64,000 nucleotides of DNA from a bacterium (GCA_023666335.1 JAMPCE010000002.1:62001-126000); one strand, 5' to 3'; counted from the first letter of the stretch, positions 44,377-54,053 are shown. Notes: generated by a model from the letters alone, not told the origin. Program-made: numbers and translations.

Positions 44377-45393
44377 TTATCTCCCCGCCTTTCTCGCCGC
44401 ATATTTTGCCAGTTTTTTATCCCGCTTTGCCGTTGCGTTAATATCTTCGTCGTCCGCATTGCGGAACACATACTTGAAGAACAGCTTCTGTAAGATCGTC
44501 GCTGCAAAGATGATGAGGAGCAGCACGACCGCCATAGCCGATGCCAGCCCTACTTTCTGCTGCGTGTGGGCGATCTCGTTCATGACCACGAAATAGGTGC
44601 CCGTTCCGTTCGCGCCGTCCGTGATGACATAAGGCGGTTCAAACGCGCTTAAGGAACCCGTAATCGAGAGAATCACATTCAGCGTGATGATGGTCTTGAT
44701 GCTCGGCATGATAATATACTTAAACTGCTGGAAGCGGTTGGCGCCATCCAGCATCGCCGCCTCGTAAAGTTCTGAATCCACCGACATGATCGCACCGATG
44801 AACAACACCATGTTTTGTCCGAAATACCGCCAGACAGACGTGCCCACAAGGGATATATTATTGATACTCTTATCTTTCAACCAATAAGGAAGATTATCCA
44901 ACTGAAAGCCAAACCATTGAAGCACCGTGTCAAACACGAAGCCTCTGGTATAGAAAAACTTAAAGATAAAGCCGATCGCAATACCGTTTATTAAGTACGG
45001 GAAAAACATAAATCCTTTGAAGATGTTCCCGCCCTTTACCTTAAAACTCAAAACAGTCGCCAGATACAGCGCCAGAAAAAGCTGTATAATGGAACCCGCC
45101 ATATAATACAGACTCAGTTTCAGAGCGCCGAAACAGTCTTTTCTGTTAAAGACTTTGATATAATTCTTCCACCCCACAAATTTCCTTGCGCCGATGTATT
45201 TCATCTCATAAAAGCTATACCCGAACATTTCCGCAAAAGGAAGATAGGTAAACGTAAACAATAAAGCAAGCGGGATGATCATAAATGCAATGATGATAAT
45301 GCACTGCTGCCCTTTTCTGCTTTTCAGCCACTCTCCGAATGTCTTCTTTTTCCGCCCTCCGGCGCCGTTTACCGTTTGAGTCATCGCTGCCAT
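44377..45393 (-). CDS. Carbohydrate ABC importer permease (MalF type)
   Basis: 338 residues, six core membrane segments plus a basic N-terminal tail. EAA loop E-A-A-M-L-D-G-A-N-R-F-Q-Q-F-K-Y-I-I-M-P. Downstream of the binding-protein gene and joined directly to the second permease gene. Confidence 0.92.
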   Translation of the reverse strand: MAAMTQTVNGAGGRKKKTFGEWLKSRKGQQCIIIIAFMIIPLALLFTFTYLPFAEMFGYSFYEMKYIGARKFVGWKNYIKVFNRKDCFGALKLSLYYMAGSIIQLFLALYLATVLSFKVKGGNIFKGFMFFPYLINGIAIGFIFKFFYTRGFVFDTVLQWFGFQLDNLPYWLKDKSINNISLVGTSVWRYFGQNMVLFIGAIMSVDSELYEAAMLDGANRFQQFKYIIMPSIKTIITLNVILSITGSLSAFEPPYVITDGANGTGTYFVVMNEIAHTQQKVGLASAMAVVLLLIIFAATILQKLFFKYVFRNADDEDINATAKRDKKLAKYAARKAGR

Positions 45394-45416
45394 ACTTCGC
45401 CTCCTTCTGATAACAA

Positions 45417-45447
45417 GAGCCGGGGAGAGCAGAGCTCTCCCCGGCTC
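45417..45447 (-). promoter_or_regulatory. Stabilising stem-loop after the binding-protein gene
   Basis: A perfect 14-bp stem (45417-45430 with 45434-45447, GAGCCGGGGAGAGC/GCTCTCCCCGGCTC) with a three-base loop. No T run follows on the minus strand, so it is more likely an mRNA-stabilising or partial stop structure that lets the binding protein be made in excess over the permeases. Confidence 0.75.
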
Positions 45448-45484
45448 AAATAATACCTTTTAAGATGTTTCGCTCAACTTGCGA

Positions 45485-46945
45485 TCAGTTGTTCACTTCG
45501 ATGCCAAGCTCATCCTGTGCAGCATTCCATACTTCTGTCCAGCTCGCCATAACCTCGTCGAAAGACTCAGAGCCGGTAGCAGCCGCTTCCACGATTCCCT
45601 GTACTTTCGCATCGCCGCCTGCATTGAAAGAAAGCTCGGACTCTGCATTGATCTCGCCAAGAAGGTCTTCCTCACCTGCGACAGCAGGCTCGTCGGAAAG
45701 CATCGTGCAGCCGTCGAATGCGCTGTACATATCCGGATTCGTGCCGCCTTTCCAAGTGGAGTAGCAACCCTCGGAAACATTCCAGTCAGACTTCTCCAGC
45801 ATCCACTTGATGAATACCATAGAAGCGATCTTGTTATCGTCGGAGATATCTTTGTTGATCGCATAGTTGTAATCGCCGCCTGCCAGCACATACTGCGTGC
45901 CGCCTACCGTCATCGGGAAAGGCATATAACCGACGTCGTCGCCGTGCTCATCCGCCTCTACCATCTGGGAGAACGCCCAAGAGCCGAGTACCATCGCGCC
46001 GATTTCGCCTCTGTTGATCATGCCCTTGCAGCCTTCCCAGTCGGTCGTGGTGTAGTCGTCTTCGATCAGACCGTTTGCAACCGCATCATAAAGGATACGA
46101 TACAGATTGTAAGCGCCGCTGTCATCGCCGGGATCCTTGAAAGGCTCCGCCGTGTGCGCAAACTTCTGATTCATGTAAGTATTGTCACCATTTGATACAA
46201 CGCCTACATAAGCATCCCATGCACCCATCGTCCAGCCTGCCGCATAGTTCGTGTACAGCGGGATCGCATCGGTATTGTCCTTGATCTTCTGGAGATCCTC
46301 AAGGAACTCGGTAGGAGTCGTAGGCAGACTTGTGATGCCTGCTGCCTCGAATACCGCCTTGTTGTAAACGACGCCCTGCGCGTTGCCCCATACGGGAAGA
46401 CCATAGGAAATACCATCATAAGACCATGCGCTCACGAAGTTATATTCCTGACTCATCTCATCCACCGTGCCGTAAGGCAGGAAGTAGGTGCTCAGTTCCT
46501 TCGTGTCGATCGCGGGAATCCACATTACATCGCCCCAACCGCCTGCGGAAAGACGAAGAAGCGCATCCTCCGCGTAATCCGTGATGCCATCTGTCTCCAC
46601 GGTGATGTTCGGATAGTCCTGATTGAATCTGCTGATGATATCCGCCATCGTACCGTCTTCCTCACGGTCTGTTCTACAGTGAATAAACTTGATGGTGGTC
46701 GTCAGATCGGTGTAGTCCGATCCGAGATTGATGTCCAGATAGTTCGGAACCGCACCTGTGTCAGCCGCGGGCGCTTCCGCCTCATCGCTGCCGCCGTCAT
46801 CTGCCGCGGGCGCTTCCTCCGCCGCGGGCGTCTCCTCAGCAGCAGGCGCTGTCTCTGCGGACGAACCGTCGTTGCCGCCGCAGGCTGCCAGCGAGAAAGT
46901 CATTGCCGCTGCCAGTGTGACTGCCAAAACTTTTTTCAGTTTCAT
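45485..46945 (-). CDS. Extracellular sugar-binding lipoprotein of the mannan importer
   Basis: 486 residues. Lipoprotein signal with lipobox L-A-A-C (Cys at about 21), an acidic Ala/Pro/Glu linker (residues 22-60), then a family 1 solute-binding fold: F-I-H-C-R-T-D-R-E, D-V-M-W-I-P-A-I-D and Y-G-L-P-V-W-G-N-A-Q-G-V-V-Y-N-K are typical. First gene of the minus-strand operon; ligand inferred from the GH130 enzymes and epimerase as beta-mannooligosaccharides. Confidence 0.9.
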   Translation of the reverse strand: MKLKKVLAVTLAAAMTFSLAACGGNDGSSAETAPAAEETPAAEEAPAADDGGSDEAEAPAADTGAVPNYLDINLGSDYTDLTTTIKFIHCRTDREEDGTMADIISRFNQDYPNITVETDGITDYAEDALLRLSAGGWGDVMWIPAIDTKELSTYFLPYGTVDEMSQEYNFVSAWSYDGISYGLPVWGNAQGVVYNKAVFEAAGITSLPTTPTEFLEDLQKIKDNTDAIPLYTNYAAGWTMGAWDAYVGVVSNGDNTYMNQKFAHTAEPFKDPGDDSGAYNLYRILYDAVANGLIEDDYTTTDWEGCKGMINRGEIGAMVLGSWAFSQMVEADEHGDDVGYMPFPMTVGGTQYVLAGGDYNYAINKDISDDNKIASMVFIKWMLEKSDWNVSEGCYSTWKGGTNPDMYSAFDGCTMLSDEPAVAGEEDLLGEINAESELSFNAGGDAKVQGIVEAAATGSESFDEVMASWTEVWNAAQDELGIEVNN

Positions 46946-47229
46946 AATACTGATCCTCCTTTAATGATTTAAGTTCCACTAATGAATTACGCTGCATAGC
47001 AAGTTAATTTATTAGCTTTATATTCAGTATAGTCTGCTTTATTTTTTAATCATCATCTATTCTTGTTTTTTAATTATTGTTATTGCTTTCTTTTCGCCTT
47101 TTCCACTATTTGCATAATTTTCAGTATCTATTTTTGTCTATTTCAACCATAGAAAACAAGGTTTTTCTTGCATTAAACTAAAAATAAAGCAGTAATTTAA
47201 GCTAAAATTTACTCAGAAAGGATCCCGTC

Positions 47230-48138
47230 ATGGATTTTTTATCTTCCTATCTGAATGCACTGACATTACAGGCAGCCTCTCCCCGGGAAGCCCTTCCCGA
47301 AAAAGCCTACTTTGCGGGGACCTTTTACGAGCCGTGCGAGACTGCCCCGAAAGAACTGCCCGCAGTCCTAAGCGGCGGCACGGTCGAGATCGCCTCGGAA
47401 CTGACGCTTTCTTTCACTGCGCTCCCCTGCCGCATGCTCCTCTACACAAAAGAGGGCGAAGGCTGCCTGCGCCTGCGCGGCGAAGACCATATTCTGAAAG
47501 CGGGAAGCCTGCTCTGGTTGGACTGCACGGACGCTCCTTTTTCGCTGCACGCGGAGTCTCTCCCTTGGCGATATATCGTTTTTTCGTTCGCCGGGGGGGG
47601 CTTTTCCGTTTACGAAATTTTGATACCCTTCGAGGGCTTTCTGCTGACGCAGCCGGATCCCCACGCGTCCATCCTCAGAAGCATCGGACTGCTTCTCGCC
47701 GGGAGCGCGGGTGCGGCGCTCCCCAATAAACTGCGGGACGCGGGTCTGATCACCGATATTTTGACGGAACTGTTTCTCTCCGTCCTTCCCGCCGAAGAGG
47801 CGGAAAGTGCGCATGCGCCTTATCTGTCGGAGCTAAAACACTATCTCGACCACTGTTACACGGAACCGCTTAAGCTCGATGCGCTGGAGGAGCGCTTCCA
47901 CATGAGCAAGTATCATATCTGCCGCAATTTTTCCGCCGCGTTCGGCAGCCCGCCCTTAAAATATCTGAACAAAAAAAGGCTGGAAGCCGCGGCAAACCTC
48001 CTCTTTTCCACCGACAAAAAGATCCATGAGATCGCGCTTGCCGTAGGATTCGAGAGCACCAACCACTTTATCAGCCTTTTCAAAAAAGAGTACGGCGCAA
48101 CGCCGCAGGCATACAGAGAGGCGCATCTGCACCCTTAA
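47230..48138 (+). CDS. AraC-family regulator of the mannan locus
   Basis: 302 residues: an N-terminal cupin-like sensor domain and a C-terminal double helix-turn-helix (L-D-A-L-E-E-R-F-H-M-S-K-Y-H-I-C-R-N-F and K-I-H-E-I-A-L-A-V-G-F-E-S-T-N-H-F-I). Divergent from the binding-protein gene across a 284-base AT-rich gap holding TTAATTTA-type elements, so it probably activates that operon. AGAAAGGA ribosome site. Confidence 0.85.
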   Translation: MDFLSSYLNALTLQAASPREALPEKAYFAGTFYEPCETAPKELPAVLSGGTVEIASELTLSFTALPCRMLLYTKEGEGCLRLRGEDHILKAGSLLWLDCTDAPFSLHAESLPWRYIVFSFAGGGFSVYEILIPFEGFLLTQPDPHASILRSIGLLLAGSAGAALPNKLRDAGLITDILTELFLSVLPAEEAESAHAPYLSELKHYLDHCYTEPLKLDALEERFHMSKYHICRNFSAAFGSPPLKYLNKKRLEAAANLLFSTDKKIHEIALAVGFESTNHFISLFKKEYGATPQAYREAHLHP

Positions 48139-48249
48139 AAATTTGGAAAAAATCTCTATTCATAATTTTTTTTGCTTGAAATATAATAATGTACGGCATA
48201 TACTTTTAGAAACAGCATTGCATCGAAGCCAATATGGCCAACGCCCTCC

Positions 48250-48277
48250 TTGACATTCGGGCGCAATATGTTATAAT
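48250..48277 (+). promoter_or_regulatory. Promoter of the Abi_2 gene
   Basis: TTGACA at 48250-48255, a 16-base spacer and TATAAT at 48272-48277: both hexamers are consensus. Confidence 0.8.
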
Positions 48278-48303
48278 CATGTTACAAGGTATTGCCAGTT
48301 TGT

Positions 48304-48335
48304 CCTCCGGTGTCCTTCGGGCCCGGGGGCTTTTT
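48304..48335 (+). terminator. Terminator-like hairpin in the Abi_2 leader
   Basis: CCTCCGG (48304-48310) pairs with CCGGGGG (48323-48329) over seven base pairs including one wobble, then C and TTTTT. It lies between the promoter at 48250 and the ribosome site at about 48344, so it could attenuate the gene's transcription. Confidence 0.6.
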
Positions 48336-48353
48336 ATATCTACAGGAGGTATC

Positions 48354-49319
48354 ATGACCGAAAAAACATACAAATCCTGCCGCCAGCAATTAAACATTCT
48401 TCGTTCCAGAGGCATGAACATCGGCAAAGGTTCCCAAGGCTCGCGCGTAATGCGCATACTGGAAAGCGAAAATTACTATAATATCATCAACGGCTATAAG
48501 GAACTGTTTTTGGACTCTACGGCAACCGCCGCCTCGGAGGAGGCCTATAAAGCCGGTACATCCTTTGATGAAGTTTATGCACTGTACAACTTCGACAGGG
48601 ATGTCCGAAACACTTACCTCAAATATCTGTTAAAAGTCGAAAACACATTTAAAACTGTTATCGCACATGAATTCTCGGCACAATACGGCCATGACAACTA
48701 TCTCAAGATGGAAAACTTCGATATGTCCTCTGAGCGGCATATCTCATCGGCAATTAAACTCATCGGAGATATCCAGCAGGAAATCGCCCGACAGATGAGC
48801 AAACATCATCAGGTTGTCACCCATTACATGACAGAGCACGGATATATTCCACTCTGGGTACTTGTAAATGTACTCACTTTTGGAAAAATCGAACATTTTT
48901 ACAAAAACATGAAGCCCGCTGACAAAGCGACCGTTTCCCGACGTTTTTGCCTCCAGCCGGATGAACTTTCAAAATTTATGCACATGCTGGCATTGGCAAG
49001 AAATAAATGCGCCCATGATGAACGGATTTATAACATCCGCTTCAAAGAACGCATCCACACAAAAAGCATTAAAAATTTTTCCGCACTCGGCATTGTCCGT
49101 GCCAAAGACGGCTCTTATACATACGGGACAAATGACGCCTATGCCGTTGCGATCATGTTTGCTCTTCTTTTAAGCAGATCCGATCTCAACGAATTTATAT
49201 CCGCCATGAAATCCTCTTTCAAAAAGCTGCAAAAACAACTGCACACCATTTCCGCAGATGATGTAATGTCCATTATGGGATACGGCCCTAACTGGACAAA
49301 TCTGCAAAAACTTGTTTAA
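48354..49319 (+). CDS. Abi_2 (AbiD/AbiF-like) HEPN protein, probable phage defence
   Basis: 321 residues from ATG 48354 (AGGAGGT upstream); the longer frame from 48234 runs through the promoter. Family layout: L-R-S-R-G-M-N-I near the start, E-N-Y-Y-N-I-I-N-G-Y-K-E-L-F, Y-N-F-D-R-D-V-R-N-T-Y-L-K-Y and a HEPN RNase motif R-N-K-C-A-H (R216, H221). Abi_2 proteins abort infection by cleaving RNA, in known cases tRNA. It sits alone between sugar regulators, as an inserted defence gene. No partner or antitoxin gene is visible. Confidence 0.85.
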   Translation: MTEKTYKSCRQQLNILRSRGMNIGKGSQGSRVMRILESENYYNIINGYKELFLDSTATAASEEAYKAGTSFDEVYALYNFDRDVRNTYLKYLLKVENTFKTVIAHEFSAQYGHDNYLKMENFDMSSERHISSAIKLIGDIQQEIARQMSKHHQVVTHYMTEHGYIPLWVLVNVLTFGKIEHFYKNMKPADKATVSRRFCLQPDELSKFMHMLALARNKCAHDERIYNIRFKERIHTKSIKNFSALGIVRAKDGSYTYGTNDAYAVAIMFALLLSRSDLNEFISAMKSSFKKLQKQLHTISADDVMSIMGYGPNWTNLQKLV

Positions 49320-49326
49320 TATCCGC

Positions 49327-50352
49327 TCATTCCAACTTCTGTACGCTGTCCTTGTAGACGATCCGCCCGTCCACGATGGTAACGCCCTGTTTGTAATGCT
49401 CGCCCGCCGCCTTGCGAATCAGCGTTTTCACCGCCTGCTTCGCCATTTCCGTCATATCCACCTCATAGGTCGTGATCCGCACATCGCAAAGCCCCGGCGG
49501 CTGGTAGTTATCATATCCCACCACGGAAACATCCTGCGGCACCCGATAGCCCGCCTCTTCCAGCGCGTTGACGAGCATTGCCGCCGCCACGTCATTGTTG
49601 CAGACAAAGGCTGTCGGCATCTCTTTCGGCAGTTCGATCTCAAAATTGACGTCCGACCTTCCCGTTTGCGGATTCCTGTCATACAGGATCCAGTCTTTGC
49701 GCACTTCCGCTCCGTGCTCGCTCAAAGATTTCACAAAACCGAAATACCGATCCGTGATGGAATCCGTATAGTGGACATTTCCGACAAATGCAATGTCCTC
49801 ATGCCCCATCTCAAACAGATAGTTGGTCATCCGATACATCCCGAAATAGCTGTTGGATACGACCGCATCGTAGTCGCGGTTCTGATCCGCAAAATCCAGC
49901 AGAATAAAGGGGATATCAAGCTGTCCGATCAGCCTGTCCAGATAAGGTCGCTGCAATCTGCCGATGATGATCAGCCCTTCCGCCTTTTTCTCCTCGACTA
50001 ACTTCGGCATCACCAGCTTCTCTTCATCCTCCGCTTTTAAGACCTCGAGCATGGTAAAGCAGCTTTTCTGCACGGCGGCAGTCGCCACTTCCTGATAGAG
50101 ATTCCAGTAAAAAGACTCATATTTCGCCAAAAACCGATCCGACACGATCACGCCGAAGGTATAACTCGCCTTTTTCGCCCGCTCCTGATAGCGCAGGGAA
50201 ATCGGCTGATAGCCCATCTCCTCGGCTTTCTGCTTGATCTTTACGCGAAGTTCCTCACTGACGCCTTTCTGATCCGAAAGCGCCTTGGAAACCGTTACCG
50301 TGCTGACACCCATGACTTTTGCGATATCCGCCATCCTGACCGTTTTCGCCAT
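49327..50352 (-). CDS. LacI-family transcriptional regulator
   Basis: 341 residues from ATG 50352 (GAGGGG upstream); the frame extends to 50472. Helix-turn-helix and hinge: M-A-D-I-A-K-V-M-G-V-S-T-V-T-V-S-K-A-L-S. Then a periplasmic-binding-protein-like sensor domain. Convergent with the Abi_2 gene, 7 bases apart. A likely controller of the mannan operon or of the neighbouring amylase, since the cluster has no other LacI gene. Confidence 0.9.
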   Translation of the reverse strand: MAKTVRMADIAKVMGVSTVTVSKALSDQKGVSEELRVKIKQKAEEMGYQPISLRYQERAKKASYTFGVIVSDRFLAKYESFYWNLYQEVATAAVQKSCFTMLEVLKAEDEEKLVMPKLVEEKKAEGLIIIGRLQRPYLDRLIGQLDIPFILLDFADQNRDYDAVVSNSYFGMYRMTNYLFEMGHEDIAFVGNVHYTDSITDRYFGFVKSLSEHGAEVRKDWILYDRNPQTGRSDVNFEIELPKEMPTAFVCNNDVAAAMLVNALEEAGYRVPQDVSVVGYDNYQPPGLCDVRITTYEVDMTEMAKQAVKTLIRKAAGEHYKQGVTIVDGRIVYKDSVQKLE

Positions 50353-50440
50353 CGTACCCCTCATTTCTGAGCAGTTTTTTGCGATAACACACGTCGAGAA
50401 TTTCAGATTCTCGACTGCGATCCCGCTACTCAGGAGTTTA

Positions 50441-50463
50441 AATTTAAGTGATTTACTTAAATT
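50441..50463 (-). promoter_or_regulatory. Palindrome upstream of the LacI gene
   Basis: AATTTAAGT and ACTTAAATT form a perfect 9-bp inverted repeat with five central bases. Its half-sites resemble the AATTTAACTCG sites before the epimerase. Probably autoregulatory. Confidence 0.6.
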
Positions 50464-50520
50464 ATAAAGCATTCTCCGACATTGTCAATTCTGAATTTGC
50501 TTTCGATCGTGTATGTTACC

Positions 50521-52299
50521 TCACGCCTCTATAGAAAACTGCGCCATATACAGGCGGTAGTAAACCCCTCTTTTCGCCATCAGTTCCCCGGCGTTTCCCT
50601 CCTCAATGATCCTGCCGTCGTCCACCACGAAAATGCGGTCGGCTTTCTGAATGGTAGAAAGCCTGTGCGCGATCACAAAAGAGGTCCTGCCCGCCAGCAG
50701 ATGCTCGATCCCCTCCTGCACCAGCAGTTCCGTCTTCGTGTCGATGCTGGAAGTGGCTTCATCCAAAATCAGGATCTTCGGATCGGAAACCATCGTCCTG
50801 GCAAAGGCAAGGAGCTGTCTCTGCCCCACGGAAAGTCCGCCGCCGCGCTCCGTCAGTTCCGTATCGTACCCTTTTTCCAGCTTCATGATAAAGTCGTGGG
50901 CGTTGACCGCCTTGGCTGCCGCCACGATTTCCTCCTCCGTCGCGTCGAGTTTTCCGTAGCGGATATTCTCCCGAATCGTGCCGGAGAAGAGGAAGTTATC
51001 CTGCGTCATGATCCCCATCTGCCTACGCAGGCTCTCGATCGACACCTTTTTCACGTCATGGCCGTCCACGGAAACAGTTCCCTCCTGCACATCGTAAAAG
51101 CGGCTGATGAGATTGACGATCGTGGATTTTCCGGCGCCGGTCGGTCCCACCAGCGCGATGGTCTCTCCCGCTTCGATCTGAAAACTCACGTCATCCAGCA
51201 CCCTGACCTTATCGTCGTAAGAAAAGTTCACATGGGAAAAAGCCACCTCGCCCCGAATGGGCGGCATTTCGCCCACATCCGCCGCGTCCGTGATCGCAGG
51301 CGGCGTATCCAGAATCTCAAAAATGCGTTCCGCGCCCGCAATGTTCGTCACAAGCTGGTTATAAAAGTTGCTCAGATTGTGGATCGGCTGCCAGAACATA
51401 TTCAGATAAGTGCCAAACGCGACAAAGGTTCCCACGCTCACCTCCTCCACACCCAGCACGACGATCCCTGTAAAATACAATAAAATGCAGCCGATTCCCC
51501 AGGAAAAGTCGATCACCGATCCGAACGCGTCGCTCATGCGCACCGCATGGCGGAAACTCTCCCGATGCTCCAAAAGCAGCTCGTCAAACGTCTCCTCCGT
51601 CTCTTTCTGCGCGTGAAAACTCTGGATGATCCGGATGCCTGCCATATCCTCGTGGATGAAAGCATTGAGGTTCGCGGACTTTTTGCGGAAAAGCTGCCAG
51701 CGCGGATGCGCCTTGATCTGGATAAACAGGATCCCCGCCGTCATAAAGGGAATCGTCATGAGCGACGCCAGCGCAAGCTTCGGATTTTTTGCGATCATGA
51801 TCGCCGCCACCGCAGCGACCGTCAGCGCATCCGGAATCAGCGTCGTCACAAAATTCGAAAGCACATCCTTTAAGGAATTGATATCTCCGATGATGCGGGA
51901 GAGGATCTTCCCCGTCGGTCTGCTGTCAAAAAAGGCGAAATCCAGCTTTTGGATATGGGTGTAAAGCTCCTGCCGGATGGTGAGCAGAATGCGGTTACAG
52001 ACTTTCGCCATGAGATACATCCGCAGCTTCACCGTGACCACCAGAAACAGGTTGACGGCAAGCGCAAACAGCAGCAGGCGGTACAAGCCCTGCAGGTTTC
52101 GTTGACTAATGTAGTCATCCATTGCCGACTCCATGATCAGCGGATTGATCAGGCTCACCGCCACGCCGTACCCCATGATCAGGAGTACCAGCGCGACCTG
52201 CCATTTATAGGCGAGCAGATAGGAGAAGAGGCGTTTTAAAGTCTGCGCCTTGCTCCGCTCCGTGCTCATTTCGTCCTCTTTATACGAATTGAAGGGCAT
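50521..52299 (-). CDS. ABC exporter half with consensus ATPase site
   Basis: 592 residues from ATG 52299, preceded by AAAGGAGGTGA; the long upstream frame is not a real extension. Six membrane segments, then a nucleotide-binding domain with Walker A V-G-P-T-G-A-G-K-S-T, signature L-S-V-G-Q-R-Q and Walker B I-L-I-L-D-E-A-T-S with the catalytic Glu. Overlaps the partner gene by 20 bases. Forms, with 52280-54031, a heterodimeric multidrug or peptide exporter of the LmrCD/TM287-288 type. Confidence 0.92.
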   Translation of the reverse strand: MPFNSYKEDEMSTERSKAQTLKRLFSYLLAYKWQVALVLLIMGYGVAVSLINPLIMESAMDDYISQRNLQGLYRLLLFALAVNLFLVVTVKLRMYLMAKVCNRILLTIRQELYTHIQKLDFAFFDSRPTGKILSRIIGDINSLKDVLSNFVTTLIPDALTVAAVAAIMIAKNPKLALASLMTIPFMTAGILFIQIKAHPRWQLFRKKSANLNAFIHEDMAGIRIIQSFHAQKETEETFDELLLEHRESFRHAVRMSDAFGSVIDFSWGIGCILLYFTGIVVLGVEEVSVGTFVAFGTYLNMFWQPIHNLSNFYNQLVTNIAGAERIFEILDTPPAITDAADVGEMPPIRGEVAFSHVNFSYDDKVRVLDDVSFQIEAGETIALVGPTGAGKSTIVNLISRFYDVQEGTVSVDGHDVKKVSIESLRRQMGIMTQDNFLFSGTIRENIRYGKLDATEEEIVAAAKAVNAHDFIMKLEKGYDTELTERGGGLSVGQRQLLAFARTMVSDPKILILDEATSSIDTKTELLVQEGIEHLLAGRTSFVIAHRLSTIQKADRIFVVDDGRIIEEGNAGELMAKRGVYYRLYMAQFSIEA

Positions 52300-54031
52300 T
52301 TGTCTCACCTCCTTTCTGCGGTTCCCCGTACTGCGACAGATATGTCTCATAGTAAAGCCCTCGCTTTGCAAGGAGCGTCTCGTGCGTGCCCCGTTCCGCG
52401 ATCCTGCCGTCCTCAAGCACCAGAATCTCATCCGCGCTGCGAACCGCGCTGATCCTGTGCGCAATGATGATCTTGGTCGTATTGGCAAGCGTCTGAAGCA
52501 TATGCTGGATCTGCTGCTCCGTCTCCATGTCGAGCGCCGAGGTCGAATCGTCCATCACCAGGATCGGATCTTTCTTCGCCAGCGCCCTGGCAATGCTGAT
52601 CCGCTGCTTCTGCCCGCCGGAAAGCCCCACGCCCCGCTCGCCGATGACCGTGTCGTAGCGGTCTTCCATGCGCTCGATGAAGCCGTCCGCCTGCGCCTGC
52701 GTGGAAGCGCGCCTGACCGTCTTAAAATCAATGTACGCCCGCTCTCCCAGCTTGATATTTTCCTGTATAGTGTCAGAGAAAAGGAAGACGTCCTGCATCA
52801 CATAGCTGATGTTCGTGCGAAGTTTCGCAAGCGACAGTTTCCGGATATCCACATCATCCAGAAAGATCGTTCCGTCCGTGGCGTCATACATCCGCTGCAA
52901 AAGCTGCACGATGGAGGTCTTTCCCGCGCCTGTCGCGCCCATGATGCCGAGCGTCCCGCCAGCCTCTACCGTAAAGGAAATGTCGTGCAGGATCTCATAC
53001 CCGTCCGCTTTGTGGAAAGAAACATGATCGAAACACACTTTTCCCCGCACGTTTTCAAGTTTGACCGGTTCGGTCACTTCTGTAACGCTGGGCTTTTCCG
53101 CATAGATCCTGCGGATCTTTTTATTGGAAGCGACCGCCGCAGAAAAGCTGTTGGTCAGCCACCCTAACATCTCCATAGGCCACACAATATTGCCGGAATA
53201 CTCGACAAACGCCGTCAACTGTCCCAGCGTCATGGTACCCGCGATGACAAACTTGCCACCGACCAATATGGTCAATAGCGGCAGTACCCGCGTCACGACC
53301 GTAAAGCAGGGATAGAAGCGCACGAAAACTTTCGACTGTTCCATATTCAGTTCATAATACCGCTTGTTGTGGGAGAGGAACTTGCCGATCTCAAATTTTT
53401 CTCTGGCAAAAGCTTTCACCGTGCGCACGCCTGCCAGATTCTCCTCCGCCACCGTATTTAGTGCCGCGTTCTCCTCGCTGATCTCTTCGTAGACCCGCCC
53501 CAGCTTCCGCTCCATGATGACCGCAAAAGAGCCGCAAAGGATCATAGCAAGCGTGGGAATCACAGCCATCCGCCAGTCGAGCAGATACATGCTGGTCAGT
53601 ATGATCACCGTGTGGTAGACCACCTCAATGAGCAGCATCCCGACATACCCCAGCGCATCCCAGATCTTGTCGATGTCTTCCTTGACGCGCGCCATCAGCT
53701 CGCCCGTGTTCGTCCTGTCAAAAAAATCCGCAGACAGCCCCTGAATGTGACAAAACAGATCCCGCCGCATATCGCCCGAGATCCTGGCGCCGTTCTTGTC
53801 GAAAGTGTACTCCTTGAAATACTGAAAAACACACCGTCCGAGACCGATTCCCAGAAATCCCAGAAGCAGCCCGGGCAGTTCTGCGATCTGACCGCCCACG
53901 ATGACTTCATCCACCATCCGCGCCATCAGTCTGGGCGTGAGCATATCCAGCGTCACCGCGATCAAAAGGGAAAGGACAGCCCCCAGATAGGAAAGGCGGT
54001 ACTCCCATAGGTAACTTGATATCTTTTTCAT
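52280..54031 (-). CDS. ABC exporter half with degenerate ATPase site
   Basis: 583 residues from ATG 54031 (AAAGGAGAG upstream). Six membrane segments and a nucleotide-binding domain with Walker A M-G-A-T-G-A-G-K-T-S, signature L-S-G-G-Q-K-Q-R and Walker B I-L-V-M-D-D-S-T-S: Asp replaces the catalytic Glu. One degenerate and one consensus site is the hallmark of heterodimeric exporters, with the partner encoded next. Confidence 0.92.
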   Translation of the reverse strand: MKKISSYLWEYRLSYLGAVLSLLIAVTLDMLTPRLMARMVDEVIVGGQIAELPGLLLGFLGIGLGRCVFQYFKEYTFDKNGARISGDMRRDLFCHIQGLSADFFDRTNTGELMARVKEDIDKIWDALGYVGMLLIEVVYHTVIILTSMYLLDWRMAVIPTLAMILCGSFAVIMERKLGRVYEEISEENAALNTVAEENLAGVRTVKAFAREKFEIGKFLSHNKRYYELNMEQSKVFVRFYPCFTVVTRVLPLLTILVGGKFVIAGTMTLGQLTAFVEYSGNIVWPMEMLGWLTNSFSAAVASNKKIRRIYAEKPSVTEVTEPVKLENVRGKVCFDHVSFHKADGYEILHDISFTVEAGGTLGIMGATGAGKTSIVQLLQRMYDATDGTIFLDDVDIRKLSLAKLRTNISYVMQDVFLFSDTIQENIKLGERAYIDFKTVRRASTQAQADGFIERMEDRYDTVIGERGVGLSGGQKQRISIARALAKKDPILVMDDSTSALDMETEQQIQHMLQTLANTTKIIIAHRISAVRSADEILVLEDGRIAERGTHETLLAKRGLYYETYLSQYGEPQKGGETNALQFV

Positions 54032-54053
54032 TGTGATCTCTCCTTTATATGCG

